Both the position numbers and the translations under genes were made by a program. This document shows, piece by piece, positions 1 to 7,363 of a stretch of 8,664 bases of DNA. The notes beneath the pieces are model-generated. The model was given only the letters and a program-made list of their open reading frames with translations. It was not told the origin of the DNA and searched no databases. How positions within the stretch are numbered: the first letter of the stretch is position 1; each line of letters starts with the position of its first letter. Source of the stretch: an uncultured Gemmatimonadota bacterium (GTDB lineage Bacteria > Gemmatimonadota > Gemmatimonadetes > Gemmatimonadales > Gemmatimonadaceae); NCBI GenBank assembly GCA_946479895.1, contig CAMLHT010000164.1:1-8664 (forward strand), read 5' to 3'.

Positions 1-49
1 GGGCCGAAGCAAACCGGGGCCCACCGACGTGCGCCCCGTTCCGGCCATG

Positions 50-110
50 AGCAGATCCCTCGCGGAGTTTACCCTGAGGAGCGCAGCGACGAGCGGGCTC
101 GGGATGACAG
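50..110. repeat. Dispersed intergenic repeat-like element
   Basis: This element starts AGCAGATCCCTCGC at 50 and ends GCTCGGGATGACAG at 110. It carries the core CCTGAGGAGCGCAGCGACG (73-91). It resembles the intergenic repeats of the form 'GTCATCCYGAGC-GCAGCGA-GGGATCTGCT' that occur in many copies in several GC-rich bacterial genomes; that recognition is from memory. Its ends are inverted (ATCCC at 55-59, GGGAT at 101-105) and CGAGC-GG-GCTCG lies at 90-101, so the transcript can fold. It begins a few bases after the stop of the Asp-box gene and may form that mRNA's 3' end, but there is no T-run of an intrinsic terminator. Copy number cannot be judged from one window. Confidence 0.5.
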
Positions 111-114
111 CGTG

Positions 115-3100
115 TTACCAGGGCTGGGGCTCGAGCAGCGCCTTGACCTCGAAGCTCTGGATCGGACCCACCGGCGTCACGACGCCGTTCACCATCCTGC
201 CGAGCTGCGCGCGGTAGATGCCGTTCGGCACGCGAACGCCGTTGTTCGCGCCGCCCCGGCCACCGCCACCGAAGCCGCCCTGCGGCGCGGGGGCCGTGCA
301 CGACTGGAGTGTCGGCCCCTGTGTCGTGGTGGTGGCGGCGCGATTGGTATCGGCCTGTGCACCGGCGCCGGCCGGCGCGCCCGCGCCACGGCCACCGGCC
401 GGTGCGGCACCCTGGATCACCTGGTTGTTCGCGCTGAACGTGATGCCCGGGTCGGAGTTGAGGTTCCAGACGAATCGCCTGAGGCCGACCGACTTGTCGA
501 CCTCGCAGCGGCGCACCTGCGTGCCCTGGTTGTTCGTGATCGTGAGCACGAGGCGCGTGTCGGCCCCGAGGTCGCGGCCGACGTTGTACGTCATCCACGC
601 GCCGACCGGCGGATTGGGCGTGTTCCAGTTGCCGGACATCCAGCTGATGCCCGCCGAGCCCGGATTCGCGTTGCCGCCCGGCGTGAAGCTGTAGGCATGG
701 CGGAGCGGGAAGAGCCGCGCGTCCTCGCCCAGCGTGCGCGGCGTGATGTCGCGCAGCGCGCTGTAGTCGTCGAGCACGTAGAAGCCGCGGCCGAAGGTCG
801 CGAGCACGAGGTCGTTCTCCCGCTTCTGGATGGTGATGTCACGCACCTGCGTGACCGGGAGTCCGCCCTTGAGCTGCGTCCACGTCGCGCCACCGTCCAC
901 CGTCACGAAGAGGCCGAATTCCGTGCCGGCGAAGATGAGGTTCGGGTTCACGTGATCGGGCGCGAGCGCCCAGACGTCGTGCTTCGCCGGCAGGTTGCCG
1001 GAGATGTTCGTCCAGGTGCGGCCGCGGTCGGCGGACCTGACGACGTACGGCTTGTAGTCGCCGCGCTGCCAGTTGTTGAGCGCGACGTAGACGGTGTTCA
1101 CGTCGCGCGGCGAGGAGATGACGTCGGCGACGTAGGTGAACTTCGGCACGCCGGGGAAATCCTCGACGCGGCGCCAGGTCCTTCCGCCGTCCTCGGTGAT
1201 CTGGAGCAGGCCGTCGTCGGTGCCGGCGTAGATCAGGCCCTCGAGCAGCGGCGACTCGTCGACGCTGACGATGTTCGACAGCGCGGTGGTCGACGCGTTC
1301 AGCGCGACCGAGCCGGCCGGCCAGACTTTGCCCATGATCGGCAGGGTATCGCGATTGAAGTTGCGCGAGAGGTCGGGGCTGATGCGTCGCCAGTTGTCGC
1401 CGCGGTCATCGGATCGGTAGAGGTACTGGGTGCCGAAGTACATGCGCGTCGCGCTGTGCGGGCTCATGATGAACGGCGCATCCCAGTTGTAGCGATCCTG
1501 GTTCCCGCCGCGACCACCACCGGCGCCGCGCCCTCCGCCTCCGCCCTCCGCCCCCCGGCCTCCACCCTGCCCACCCCGCGCCCCGCCGGCGCCGATCTGG
1601 CTGGAGTCGGGACGCGCGCGCACCGATGTGTCGCGCGGCGGGAGCGGCGGCGGAAGCTGGCCGGCGTCGTCGGACGAAGCCGTGCCGAAGGCCGGACGGA
1701 TGGACTGAGTGCGGCCCGTCCGCATGTCGAAGCGCTGGATGCCGCCGTCCTGCGACTCGCCGTAGAACGTGTACTGGTCCTCCATGTCGCCGCGCGCCTG
1801 GAAGCCGTCGCCGCCGACGATGTTGAACCAGTCGGAGTTGCGGATGCCCCAGCTGTAGATCGTCCGCGAGGGGCCGCACTGCGAGAAGTTGTCCTGCGTG
1901 CCGCCGCACACGTAATAGAACGGCTTCGCGTTGTTGATGCCCACGCGGTAGTACTGCGTGATCGGCAGGTTGGCGAAGAAGCGCCAGGTGGCGCCTTCGT
2001 CATAGGTTTCGTACACGCCGCCGTCGTTGCCGACGAGGATGTGATTGCGATCGGTGGGATCGAACTCGACGACGTGATGGTCCACGTGGATCGCCGGCGG
2101 GGTCTGGCCCTGGTCCCACGGAACCGTTGACCAGGTCGCGCCGCCGTCGGTCGAGCGGCGGAGGTTGGTGTCCACCTCGTAGATCGTGCCCGGCCGATGC
2201 GGGTCGACGAACAGCTCGGAGTAGTACTGGCCGAGTCCGGCGGTGAACCAGTTCTCGTTGCCGTTGGGGCACTGCGGACCGCCGCGCCCGCGGCCGCCCG
2301 GGGGTGCGCCTTCCGAGCTGTCCGGCGGAGCGCCGCCACGCCCGCCGCCCGGCGCGCCGGCACCGCGGCCGCCGGTGGCCGGAGCCGCGTTCTTTCCATA
2401 GTGGGTCCACGATGCGCCGCCGTTGGTCGAGCGGTAGAAGCCCGAGAGCGTGCAGCCATTCTCGGCGTTCTGCGCCTCGATGTGCGCGTAGATCTCGGTG
2501 GGATTCTTTCGCGCGTCGATCGCGAGCGCGGCGCGGCCGACGTCGCGGTTCGGGAGCCCGTTGGTCAGCTTCGTCCAGTTGCGGCCGGCGTTCGTCGACT
2601 TGTACAGGCCACCTTCCGGCGAGCCGCCGATCGCCTGGCCGACATGCCGGCGGCGCGGGTATGCCGCGGCGTAGAGAACGTCGGGATTCTTCGGATCGAG
2701 GATGACGTCGGTGATGCCGGTGTTCTCGCTGATGGTGAGCACCGCGTCCCACGTCAGGCCGCCGTTGGTGGACTTGTACAGGCCGCGCTGGCCTCCCGCG
2801 GAGAACAGGGGGCCCTGGGCCGCGACGTACACGACGTCGGAGTTGCGTGGGTCGATGACGATCTTGCCGATGTGCTCCGAGCTCTCGAGCCCCATGCGCT
2901 TCCACGTCTTCCCGGCATCCGTCGTCTTGTAGACGCCGTCGCCGAAGTGCGCGCTGCGCTGGCTGTGGTTCTCACCGGTGCCGAGCCAGAGGACGTCCGA
3001 GCTCTTCGGGTCCATGACGATGCAGCAGTTGTTGAACGTCCCGCCGTCGTCGAAGATCGGCGTGAAGGTCACCCCGCGATTCACGGTCTTCCACACGCCG

Positions 3101-3306
3101 CCGAACGCCGTGGCCACGTACCAGGTGCTGGGATTGCGGGGGTCGATCTCGATATCCGCGATGCGGCCGGTGACGAGGCCGGGGCCGATCGACCGCACCT
3201 TGATGTCGGCGAGCTGATCGGACGTCAGGGTGCCCTGGGCTCGGGCAGAAAGGGGTACGGCCAGAGCGCAAAGGATGACGCTCCGGAGCAGGGTCGGTGA
3301 TCTCAT
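115..3306 (-). CDS. Secreted Asp-box (BNR/VPS10-like) beta-propeller protein
   Basis: Probable exported beta-propeller protein of 1063 residues, of the 'glycosyl hydrolase / VPS10 domain-containing' type common in Acidobacteriota and Gemmatimonadota. Residues 1-23 form a Sec signal peptide (MRSP, hydrophobic ILCALAVPL, cleavage near ARA-Q). Ten S/T-x-D/N-x-G-x-T/S/N-W Asp boxes start at residues 128, 179, 237, 293, 385, 434, 632, 704, 758 and 802, with a degenerate one at 74. This suggests one large or two stacked propellers. From about 860 to the end lies a C-terminal beta-sandwich-like region with the pattern GLRRFVWNL. Gly/Arg/Ala-rich inserts interrupt the fold at 308-345, 572-602, 967-985 and 1008-1022. 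The frame stays open upstream to 3684, but the signal peptide fixes the start at 3306. No Shine-Dalgarno sequence is visible. Asp boxes are structural, so enzyme activity is unproven; carbohydrate or protein binding is equally possible. Family call is firm, function is not. Confidence 0.9.
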   Translation of the reverse strand: MRSPTLLRSVILCALAVPLSARAQGTLTSDQLADIKVRSIGPGLVTGRIADIEIDPRNPSTWYVATAFGGVWKTVNRGVTFTPIFDDGGTFNNCCIVMDPKSSDVLWLGTGENHSQRSAHFGDGVYKTTDAGKTWKRMGLESSEHIGKIVIDPRNSDVVYVAAQGPLFSAGGQRGLYKSTNGGLTWDAVLTISENTGITDVILDPKNPDVLYAAAYPRRRHVGQAIGGSPEGGLYKSTNAGRNWTKLTNGLPNRDVGRAALAIDARKNPTEIYAHIEAQNAENGCTLSGFYRSTNGGASWTHYGKNAAPATGGRGAGAPGGGRGGAPPDSSEGAPPGGRGRGGPQCPNGNENWFTAGLGQYYSELFVDPHRPGTIYEVDTNLRRSTDGGATWSTVPWDQGQTPPAIHVDHHVVEFDPTDRNHILVGNDGGVYETYDEGATWRFFANLPITQYYRVGINNAKPFYYVCGGTQDNFSQCGPSRTIYSWGIRNSDWFNIVGGDGFQARGDMEDQYTFYGESQDGGIQRFDMRTGRTQSIRPAFGTASSDDAGQLPPPLPPRDTSVRARPDSSQIGAGGARGGQGGGRGAEGGGGGRGAGGGRGGNQDRYNWDAPFIMSPHSATRMYFGTQYLYRSDDRGDNWRRISPDLSRNFNRDTLPIMGKVWPAGSVALNASTTALSNIVSVDESPLLEGLIYAGTDDGLLQITEDGGRTWRRVEDFPGVPKFTYVADVISSPRDVNTVYVALNNWQRGDYKPYVVRSADRGRTWTNISGNLPAKHDVWALAPDHVNPNLIFAGTEFGLFVTVDGGATWTQLKGGLPVTQVRDITIQKRENDLVLATFGRGFYVLDDYSALRDITPRTLGEDARLFPLRHAYSFTPGGNANPGSAGISWMSGNWNTPNPPVGAWMTYNVGRDLGADTRLVLTITNNQGTQVRRCEVDKSVGLRRFVWNLNSDPGITFSANNQVIQGAAPAGGRGAGAPAGAGAQADTNRAATTTTQGPTLQSCTAPAPQGGFGGGGRGGANNGVRVPNGIYRAQLGRMVNGVVTPVGPIQSFEVKALLEPQPW
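1501..1593 (-). repeat. Low-complexity Gly/Arg-coding tract
   Basis: This stretch encodes residues 572-602 of the Asp-box protein, almost entirely Gly, Arg, Ala and Gln. The sense strand is a run of G tracts. It includes GGGGCGCGGGGTGGGCAGGG (1565-1584 on the complement), which meets the usual four-run definition of a G-quadruplex. The reading frame is intact. Similar but shorter tracts lie at 2272-2385, 352-408 and 241-285. Confidence 0.75.
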
Positions 3307-3401
3307 TGGGGTGCGCAAAAGGAAGGAAGGCCGCAGCGGACAACCACGACAAACTTGGCCTCCAGCCCCGCGGGACGCGAGGCGCGCAGGCACGGTGGGA
3401 C

Positions 3402-3430
3402 TTGACGTAGGCATACCTCGGAGGTAATAT
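3402..3430 (+). promoter_or_regulatory. Sigma-70-type promoter of the toxin-antitoxin operon
   Basis: The -35 hexamer TTGACG (3402-3407) and the -10 hexamer TAATAT (3425-3430) are separated by exactly 17 bp. Each matches the consensus at five of six positions, which is striking in such GC-rich DNA. The expected transcription start is 3436-3438, at or next to the ATG at 3438, which implies a leaderless or nearly leaderless mRNA. The GGAGGT at 3420-3425 resembles a ribosome binding site but would lie upstream of the transcript. Confidence 0.7.
3414..3426. promoter_or_regulatory. Palindromic candidate operator for the RHH antitoxin
   Basis: TACCTC-G-GAGGTA is a perfect inverted repeat with 6-bp arms. 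It sits in the promoter spacer and overlaps the first bases of the -10 element. A smaller imperfect repeat, ATGT-ATG-ACAT (3429-3439), follows directly and reaches the start codon. Ribbon-helix-helix antitoxins typically bind such palindromes as dimers, and better with bound toxin. Occupancy here would block RNA polymerase, so autorepression is the natural inference. Confidence 0.6.
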
Positions 3431-3437
3431 GTATGAC

Positions 3438-3668
3438 ATGAAGCGGACCAGCCTTTTTCTCGACGAGAAGCTCCTCGAGCGTCTCCAGCGCCTGGCCGAC
3501 CGGCGCGGGGTGAGCACGGCGCACCTGGTCCGTGAGGCGGTGGCCGCCTACCTCGCCGGCAATGCCACCCCCGCGAAGGTGCCGGCCATCGCCGGCCAGT
3601 TCGCCAGCGGGATGAGCGATGGCGCGGAGCGGGTGGACGAGCTGCTCTGGAGCGATCCGCACCCGTGA
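3438..3668 (+). CDS. Ribbon-helix-helix antitoxin (VapB/CopG-like)
   Basis: Antitoxin of a type II toxin-antitoxin pair, 76 residues. Residues 2-8 (KRTSLFL) form the short DNA-binding beta-strand. D9-R22 is helix A, the G24-V25-S26 turn follows, and helix B runs to about residue 39, as in CopG/MetJ-type RHH dimers. The tail from about 47 to 76 ([16 protein letters not shown]) has the usual composition of the toxin-binding arm of VapB-type RHH antitoxins. The stop overlaps the toxin start by one base. Start choice: ATG 3438 is the first codon of the RHH strand and coincides with the predicted transcription start. ATG 3429 would add MYD and lies only three bases after GGAGGT, within the -10 element. 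Expected roles are to neutralise the PIN toxin and to repress the operon. Confidence 0.88.
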   Translation: MKRTSLFLDEKLLERLQRLADRRGVSTAHLVREAVAAYLAGNATPAKVPAIAGQFASGMSDGAERVDELLWSDPHP

Positions 3669-4078
3669 TGGTGCTCGCCGACACCGGCCCGCTCTACGCG
3701 CTGGTCGATCGCAGCGATGCATGGCATGAGCGGGTGGTGGCCTGGTGGGAGACCAGCCGGGCGAGGGTCGTCGTGCCGGTGACGGTGATTCCGGAGGTCG
3801 CGTACCTGCTCCACCAGCGCATCGGCGCGCGGGCCGAGTCCGCGTTCCTGCGCTCGCTGGTGGACGAGGAGATGGAGACCGAGCCGTTCCTGCCGGAAGA
3901 CCTCACGCGGACGGTGGAGCTGGTCGAGCGGTACAGCGACCTCGGGCTCGGCTTCGTCGACGCGTCGGTGGTCGCGATGGCCGAGCGGCTCGATGCGCGG
4001 CACCTGCTGACGACGGACCGCCGGCACTTTCACGCCGTGCGGCCGGTGCACGTCAGGTCGCTGGCCCTGGTGCCTTGA
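3668..4078 (+). CDS. PIN-domain toxin ribonuclease (VapC-like)
   Basis: Toxin partner of the preceding RHH antitoxin, 136 residues, the normal size for a single-domain PIN protein. The four conserved acidic positions that coordinate Mg2+/Mn2+ are visible: D5 in [11 protein letters not shown]43 in [10 protein letters not shown]98 in GFVDASVVA and D117 in TTDRRHF. All are intact, so the nuclease should be active. Family members cleave RNA, often initiator tRNA or rRNA; the target here cannot be read from sequence. The ATG at 3668 overlaps the antitoxin TGA (TGATG), implying translational coupling. A GTG at 3665 in the same frame would add one residue. The gene converges on the permease gene with 12 bp between the two stop codons. 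Chromosomal persistence or stress roles are possible but not shown. Confidence 0.9.
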   Translation: MVLADTGPLYALVDRSDAWHERVVAWWETSRARVVVPVTVIPEVAYLLHQRIGARAESAFLRSLVDEEMETEPFLPEDLTRTVELVERYSDLGLGFVDASVVAMAERLDARHLLTTDRRHFHAVRPVHVRSLALVP

Positions 4079-4083
4079 CGGCC

Positions 4084-4099
4084 CGCGAGGCTACTCGCG
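4084..4099. terminator. Short hairpin between convergent genes
   Basis: CGCGAG-GCTA-CTCGCG forms a perfect 6-bp, GC-rich stem with a four-base loop. It begins six bases after the PIN toxin stop. The loop contains the complement of the permease stop codon (CTA, 4091-4093). The structure forms in transcripts of both strands. Neither side has a T-run, so this is not a textbook intrinsic terminator; it may instead mark or protect mRNA 3' ends. Confidence 0.4.
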
Positions 4100-6805
4100 C
4101 AAGCTCGTGACCGGATCGATGGCGCTGGCTCGGCGCGCCGGCAGCCAGCAGGCGACGAGGGCGATCGCGGCGAGAGCCAGGGGCACGAGCGCATAGACCA
4201 CCGGATCGGTTGCCCGCACTCCGTAGAGCTGCGCCTCGATGAACTTCGCCGCCGCCACCGAGACGGCGAGTCCCACGAGGATCGCTGCCCCGATCGTGGT
4301 CATGCTCTGCCGGATGACCAGGCGCACCACCTGCCCCGCTCGCGCGCCCAGCGCCATGCGGATTCCCATCTCCCGCGTCCGTCCGGCAACCGCATAACCG
4401 GTGACGCCATAGATGCCGATCATCGCCAGGAGCACCGCGAGCGCGGTGAACCCGCCGAGCAGGCGGAGGATGAATTGCCGCTGGCCGAGCTGGCCGCGGA
4501 TGGAGTCGATGAGCGGGCGGATGCGCCACACCGGCTGCTCGCCGTCCACGCGCCAGATCGCGGCGCGCGCGGGCGCCACGAGGCGCGCCGGGTCGCCGCT
4601 CGTGCGAACCACCGCCTCGGTGAAGATCAGCGGGCGCTGCGCGACCGGCAGGTAGGCCTGGTCGAGCTGCGGCTCGGAGATCGTGAACTGCTTCGCGTTG
4701 CCGACGACGCCGACGACGGTGAACCACTTCATCGAGTCGCCGTCCGGCAGCTTCACCTGCTTGCCGAGCGCCGGGCCGGCGGGCGCGATCTTCCTCGCGA
4801 GCTGCTCGTTGACGATCACGACCGGCATGGCGCCCAGGCGGTCATCGGAGGTGAAGTCCCGGCCGGCCACGAGGGGGATGCGCATCGTCTCGTAGTAGCC
4901 GGGCGTGGTGAGGTTCAGGTGCAGCATCGGCAGGCGCTTCGGGTCGGTCGTCCCGCGGCCGTCGAGCTGGTACGGCACGCGCTCGCCATTGCCGTTGAGC
5001 GGTGTCGCGCGCACCAGCGCGGCACTCGTGACGCCCGGCACGGCCCTCAGCTCGGCCAGCATGCGGTCGAAGGTCGCCGCGATCTTCTCGTCGGTATCGT
5101 ACTTCGTGGCCGGCAGGCGGAACTGGAGCGTGAGGACGCCGGCGGCATCGAAGCCCGGGTTCACGCGGGTGATCGCGACGAGGCTGCGGCCAAGCAGCCC
5201 CGCGGTCACGAGGAGGACGACGCAGAGCGTCATCTGGGCGAAGACGAGCGGGCTCCCCCGCATCGCGCGGCCCGCGCCCTCGACGCGCGTGGTCAGGGCA
5301 TCGTTCAGCCGCACCCGGCTCGCGCGCCACGCCGGCGGCAGCGCGAACAGGAGGCCGGTGCCGATGGTCACCGTCATCGCGAAGAGCAGCACCGCGCCAT
5401 TGAGGCTGATCTCCCCGAACAGGGTGAGGAAGTCCGGGACGACGGCGCCGAGCCATCGCACGCCGGCGTACGCGATGCCGATGCCGAGCGCTCCGCCGGC
5501 GACCGAGAGGAGCAGGCTCTCGGTGACGAGCTGGCGCATGAGGCGGCCGCGGCCCGCGCCGAGGGCGGAGCGGACGGTGAGCTCGCGGCGGCGGGAGGCG
5601 GCGCGCGCGAGCTGGAGGTTTGCGACGTTGGCGCAGGCGATCAGCAGCACCATGGCCACGGCGGCGAGCACGACATAGAGCTCGGTGCGAGACGAGCCGA
5701 CGAGCTGCTCCTTCATGTCGGCGACGCTCACCGTCAGCCCCGCGTTCGTCGCCGGAAACTGCTCGGCGAGCTGCGCGCTGATCGCCTCGATGTCGGCCTG
5801 GCCCTGCGCCACGGTGACACCCGGCTTCAGCAGCCCGGCGACTCCGACGCCCGGCTGCCCGCGCGTCTCGAGATCTCCCTTGTTCGGGTAGTAGCCGATC
5901 GGCATCCAGACGTCGGGAGCGCCGTACGGGCCCTGAAATCCCTGGCGCAGCACGCCGGCAATGGTGAACGGCTGCCCGTTGAGGACGATGGTCCGGCCCA
6001 GGGCGTCGGCGCGGCCGCCGAAGTGGCTCTGCCAGAGCCCGTGGCTGAGCACCGCGACCGGCTGACGCGTGGCGACCTCGGTCTCCGCGTCGGTGAACAG
6101 GCGGCCGATCTCGGGAACGGCGCCGAGCATGCGGAACGCGCTCGCGGTGGCGAAGGTGCCGATGAGCCGCTCCGGCGCGCCGGCGCCGGTCAGGTTCACG
6201 CTCTGGCCGCGGATGGCCGCGAGCTCCGCGAAGGTGCGGTTCCGCGCGCGCCAGTCGAGGTAGTCGAGGTAGACCACGCCCGCCTGCCGGCCGTCGCGGA
6301 TTCCATTGACCATGGTGAGCCGGTCCGGCTGCGGCCAGGGCAGCGGCTGGACGAGGACGGCGTTGACGACGCTGTAGATCGCCGTGGTGGCGCCGATGCC
6401 GAGGGCGAGGGTGAGCGCGGCCACGGCGGCGAATCCGGGGCGGCGCAGCAGCGTGCGCGCGGCGTAGCGAACGTCCTGCAGCAATGTCTCCATCGGTCGG
6501 GTCTCGGCGGGATACTCGGGTGAGGACCAGGGCACGTCGCGGGAGGTCGCCGGCTGAAGGTCGTGCGTGCGCGCGGCGATCGCGTGCACGTGAAGGAGGG
6601 GCGCATTGACGGCGATGTCGGCGACGAGATGCGCCCAGAGGCGGACGACGCCGCGGGTGCCGTTGCGGTACTGCTCGGCGCGGCGCTCGCGGAAGAAGTC
6701 GACCATCTCCTCGCCGAAGCGCGCGCGGAATGCCGCCGGGTACACGAGGAGGAGGGCGCGGAATACGCGCTCGCCGGCTCCCGTGCCACGCGCGGCGCGG
6801 GTCAC
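4091..6805 (-). CDS. ADOP-type duplicated FtsX/MacB permease
   Basis: Inner-membrane permease of 904 residues, of the 'acidobacterial duplicated orphan permease' type. Residues 1-104 are a soluble prefix (LLLVYPAAFRARFGEEMVDFF) typical of these proteins. The MacB/FtsX core starts at METLLQDVRYAARTLLRRPGF (105). Eight hydrophobic segments lie near 124-145, 375-397, 428-452, 468-490, 519-545, 780-805, 830-855 and 867-890. Two periplasmic domains occupy about 150-370 and 550-770. The internal duplication is visible in RRELTVRSALGAGRGRLMRQ (406-425) against RTREMGIRMALGARAGQVVR (809-828). MacB-like permeases work with an ABC ATPase and transmit force rather than form a channel; no ATPase gene is in this window. 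The start is GTG 6805, overlapping the padR stop by 4 bp (GTGA) with no Shine-Dalgarno sequence, so translation is probably coupled. Substrate unknown. Confidence 0.92.
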   Translation of the reverse strand: MTRAARGTGAGERVFRALLLVYPAAFRARFGEEMVDFFRERRAEQYRNGTRGVVRLWAHLVADIAVNAPLLHVHAIAARTHDLQPATSRDVPWSSPEYPAETRPMETLLQDVRYAARTLLRRPGFAAVAALTLALGIGATTAIYSVVNAVLVQPLPWPQPDRLTMVNGIRDGRQAGVVYLDYLDWRARNRTFAELAAIRGQSVNLTGAGAPERLIGTFATASAFRMLGAVPEIGRLFTDAETEVATRQPVAVLSHGLWQSHFGGRADALGRTIVLNGQPFTIAGVLRQGFQGPYGAPDVWMPIGYYPNKGDLETRGQPGVGVAGLLKPGVTVAQGQADIEAISAQLAEQFPATNAGLTVSVADMKEQLVGSSRTELYVVLAAVAMVLLIACANVANLQLARAASRRRELTVRSALGAGRGRLMRQLVTESLLLSVAGGALGIGIAYAGVRWLGAVVPDFLTLFGEISLNGAVLLFAMTVTIGTGLLFALPPAWRASRVRLNDALTTRVEGAGRAMRGSPLVFAQMTLCVVLLVTAGLLGRSLVAITRVNPGFDAAGVLTLQFRLPATKYDTDEKIAATFDRMLAELRAVPGVTSAALVRATPLNGNGERVPYQLDGRGTTDPKRLPMLHLNLTTPGYYETMRIPLVAGRDFTSDDRLGAMPVVIVNEQLARKIAPAGPALGKQVKLPDGDSMKWFTVVGVVGNAKQFTISEPQLDQAYLPVAQRPLIFTEAVVRTSGDPARLVAPARAAIWRVDGEQPVWRIRPLIDSIRGQLGQRQFILRLLGGFTALAVLLAMIGIYGVTGYAVAGRTREMGIRMALGARAGQVVRLVIRQSMTTIGAAILVGLAVSVAAAKFIEAQLYGVRATDPVVYALVPLALAAIALVACWLPARRASAIDPVTSLRE

Positions 6806-7158
6806 GCGAGGGCCGGGAGCAGGTTCTTGTCGCGGGCGATCGCGACGACGGCGGCGAGGCGGGCCAGCTCGAGCTCGAGCACGCGCCGGCCGAACGGCGT
6901 CAGGCGGTAGTAGCGACGGCGATCGTCGCCTTCGGCGGCGCGGCGCGCGGACTCCTCGATCAGCGACGAGTCGATCATCCGCTGGATGGAGCCGTAGAGC
7001 GTCCCGGGCCCGACGCGGATCTGGCCGCCGGAGACTTCCTCGACCTCACGCGCGAGGGCGTAGCCGTGCTTGCCCTGGCGCTCGCCGGCGAGGGCGAGGA
7101 GGAGGTGAAGGACGACGGGTGTGAGCGGGAGCTGGGCGTGCGCGTCGAGGGCGGCCAT
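6802..7158 (-). CDS. PadR-family transcriptional regulator
   Basis: Winged-helix DNA-binding repressor of 118 residues. The family core is clear: LHLLLALAGERQGKHGYALA (17-36), then VGPGTLYGSIQRMIDSSLIEE (49-69), then DDRRRYYRLTPFGRRVLE (78-95), which forms the recognition helix and wing. It has the short C-terminal dimerisation helix of compact PadR proteins. I start it at ATG 7158. The frame is open to 7218, but the extra 20 residues would be encoded across the palindromic operator and do not look like PadR sequence. No ribosome binding site is evident. It sits immediately before an ADOP permease with overlapping codons, an arrangement recurrent in Acidobacteriota, so it most likely controls this operon and itself. 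The inducing signal is unknown. Confidence 0.93.
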   Translation of the reverse strand: MAALDAHAQLPLTPVVLHLLLALAGERQGKHGYALAREVEEVSGGQIRVGPGTLYGSIQRMIDSSLIEESARRAAEGDDRRRYYRLTPFGRRVLELELARLAAVVAIARDKNLLPALA

Positions 7159-7173
7159 ACGATCCGTTGCTGA

Positions 7174-7192
7174 TATATCCGTTACGGATATA
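7174..7192. promoter_or_regulatory. Perfect 19-bp palindrome, likely PadR operator
   Basis: TATATCCG-TTA-CGGATATA has 8-bp perfect arms and lies 15 bp upstream of the padR start codon. PadR dimers bind AT-containing inverted repeats over their own promoters, and this is the most AT-rich spot in the surrounding DNA. Each arm includes a TATATC hexamer that could act as a -10 element in either direction, although I see no convincing -35. The segment ATCCGTT(A)C of the palindrome is echoed as ATCCGTT(G)C at 7162-7170, exactly 15 bp away, giving a possible second half-site. Confidence 0.65.
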
Positions 7193-7363
7193 GTGGATCG
7201 CGGTTTCGGTGGCCGCAAGGGGATCGCGCGGCGGGGCGCCGGACGACGCGCGGCCGGTACGATGCTCCGATACCGGCGGTGGGAGCGCGCCGCCCGCCCC
7301 GGGTGTCATATTCCTGAAACGGCGTGCCCCCCGGTTCGCCGCCCACAACCCCCGAGCCTGCAC
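7193..7363. other. Divergent intergenic region
   Basis: This gap separates padR (minus) from the Tat-exported protein gene (plus). It contains an inverted repeat GCCGGTA (7253-7259) / TACCGGC (7271-7277) with an 11-bp spacer that includes two CGAT copies. I see no good sigma-70 promoter for the plus-strand gene. TCATATTCC near 7308-7316 is the only AT-rich patch close to a suitable -10 position. The bases before ATG 7364 show no Shine-Dalgarno sequence. Confidence 0.4.

Noticed and set aside
1501..1600. Possible CRISPR or tandem-repeat array in the C-rich tract
   Set aside because: Units are irregular, there are no equal-length spacers, and the tract is in frame as Gly/Arg codons of the Asp-box gene.
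112..2130. Long open plus-strand frame (672 codons) opposite the Asp-box gene
   Set aside because: Its translation is Arg/Ala/Val-rich with no recognisable domain. It is the complement of a clear coding sequence with a signal peptide and ten Asp boxes; such shadows are expected in GC-rich DNA.
3307..3400. Promoter for the Asp-box gene (TTGTCC with TTTTGC 17 bp downstream, minus strand)
   Set aside because: The -10 candidate matches only two of six consensus positions, so I do not call it.
3307..3684. N-terminal extension of the Asp-box protein to an upstream start
   Set aside because: It would add 126 low-quality Arg/Pro-rich residues before an obvious signal peptide, and it overlaps the antitoxin gene and its promoter on the other strand.
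6400..6493. Permease starting at the internal Met of METLLQDVRY (residue 105)
   Set aside because: Residues 1-104 match the soluble prefix known in ADOP-type permeases, and the GTG at 6805 overlaps the padR stop in the GTGA pattern typical of coupled genes.
4475..6523. Long open plus-strand frame (682 codons) opposite the permease gene
   Set aside because: Composition is Arg/Glu/Asp/His/Gly-rich without domains, and it lies entirely within the well-supported ADOP coding sequence on the other strand.
7159..7218. Longer PadR start at 7218
   Set aside because: The extra 20 residues would be encoded by the palindromic operator and do not match PadR N-termini.
7121..7363. Longer start for the Tat-exported protein
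   Set aside because: The added 81 residues overlap padR and its operator and would bury the twin-arginine signal inside the protein.
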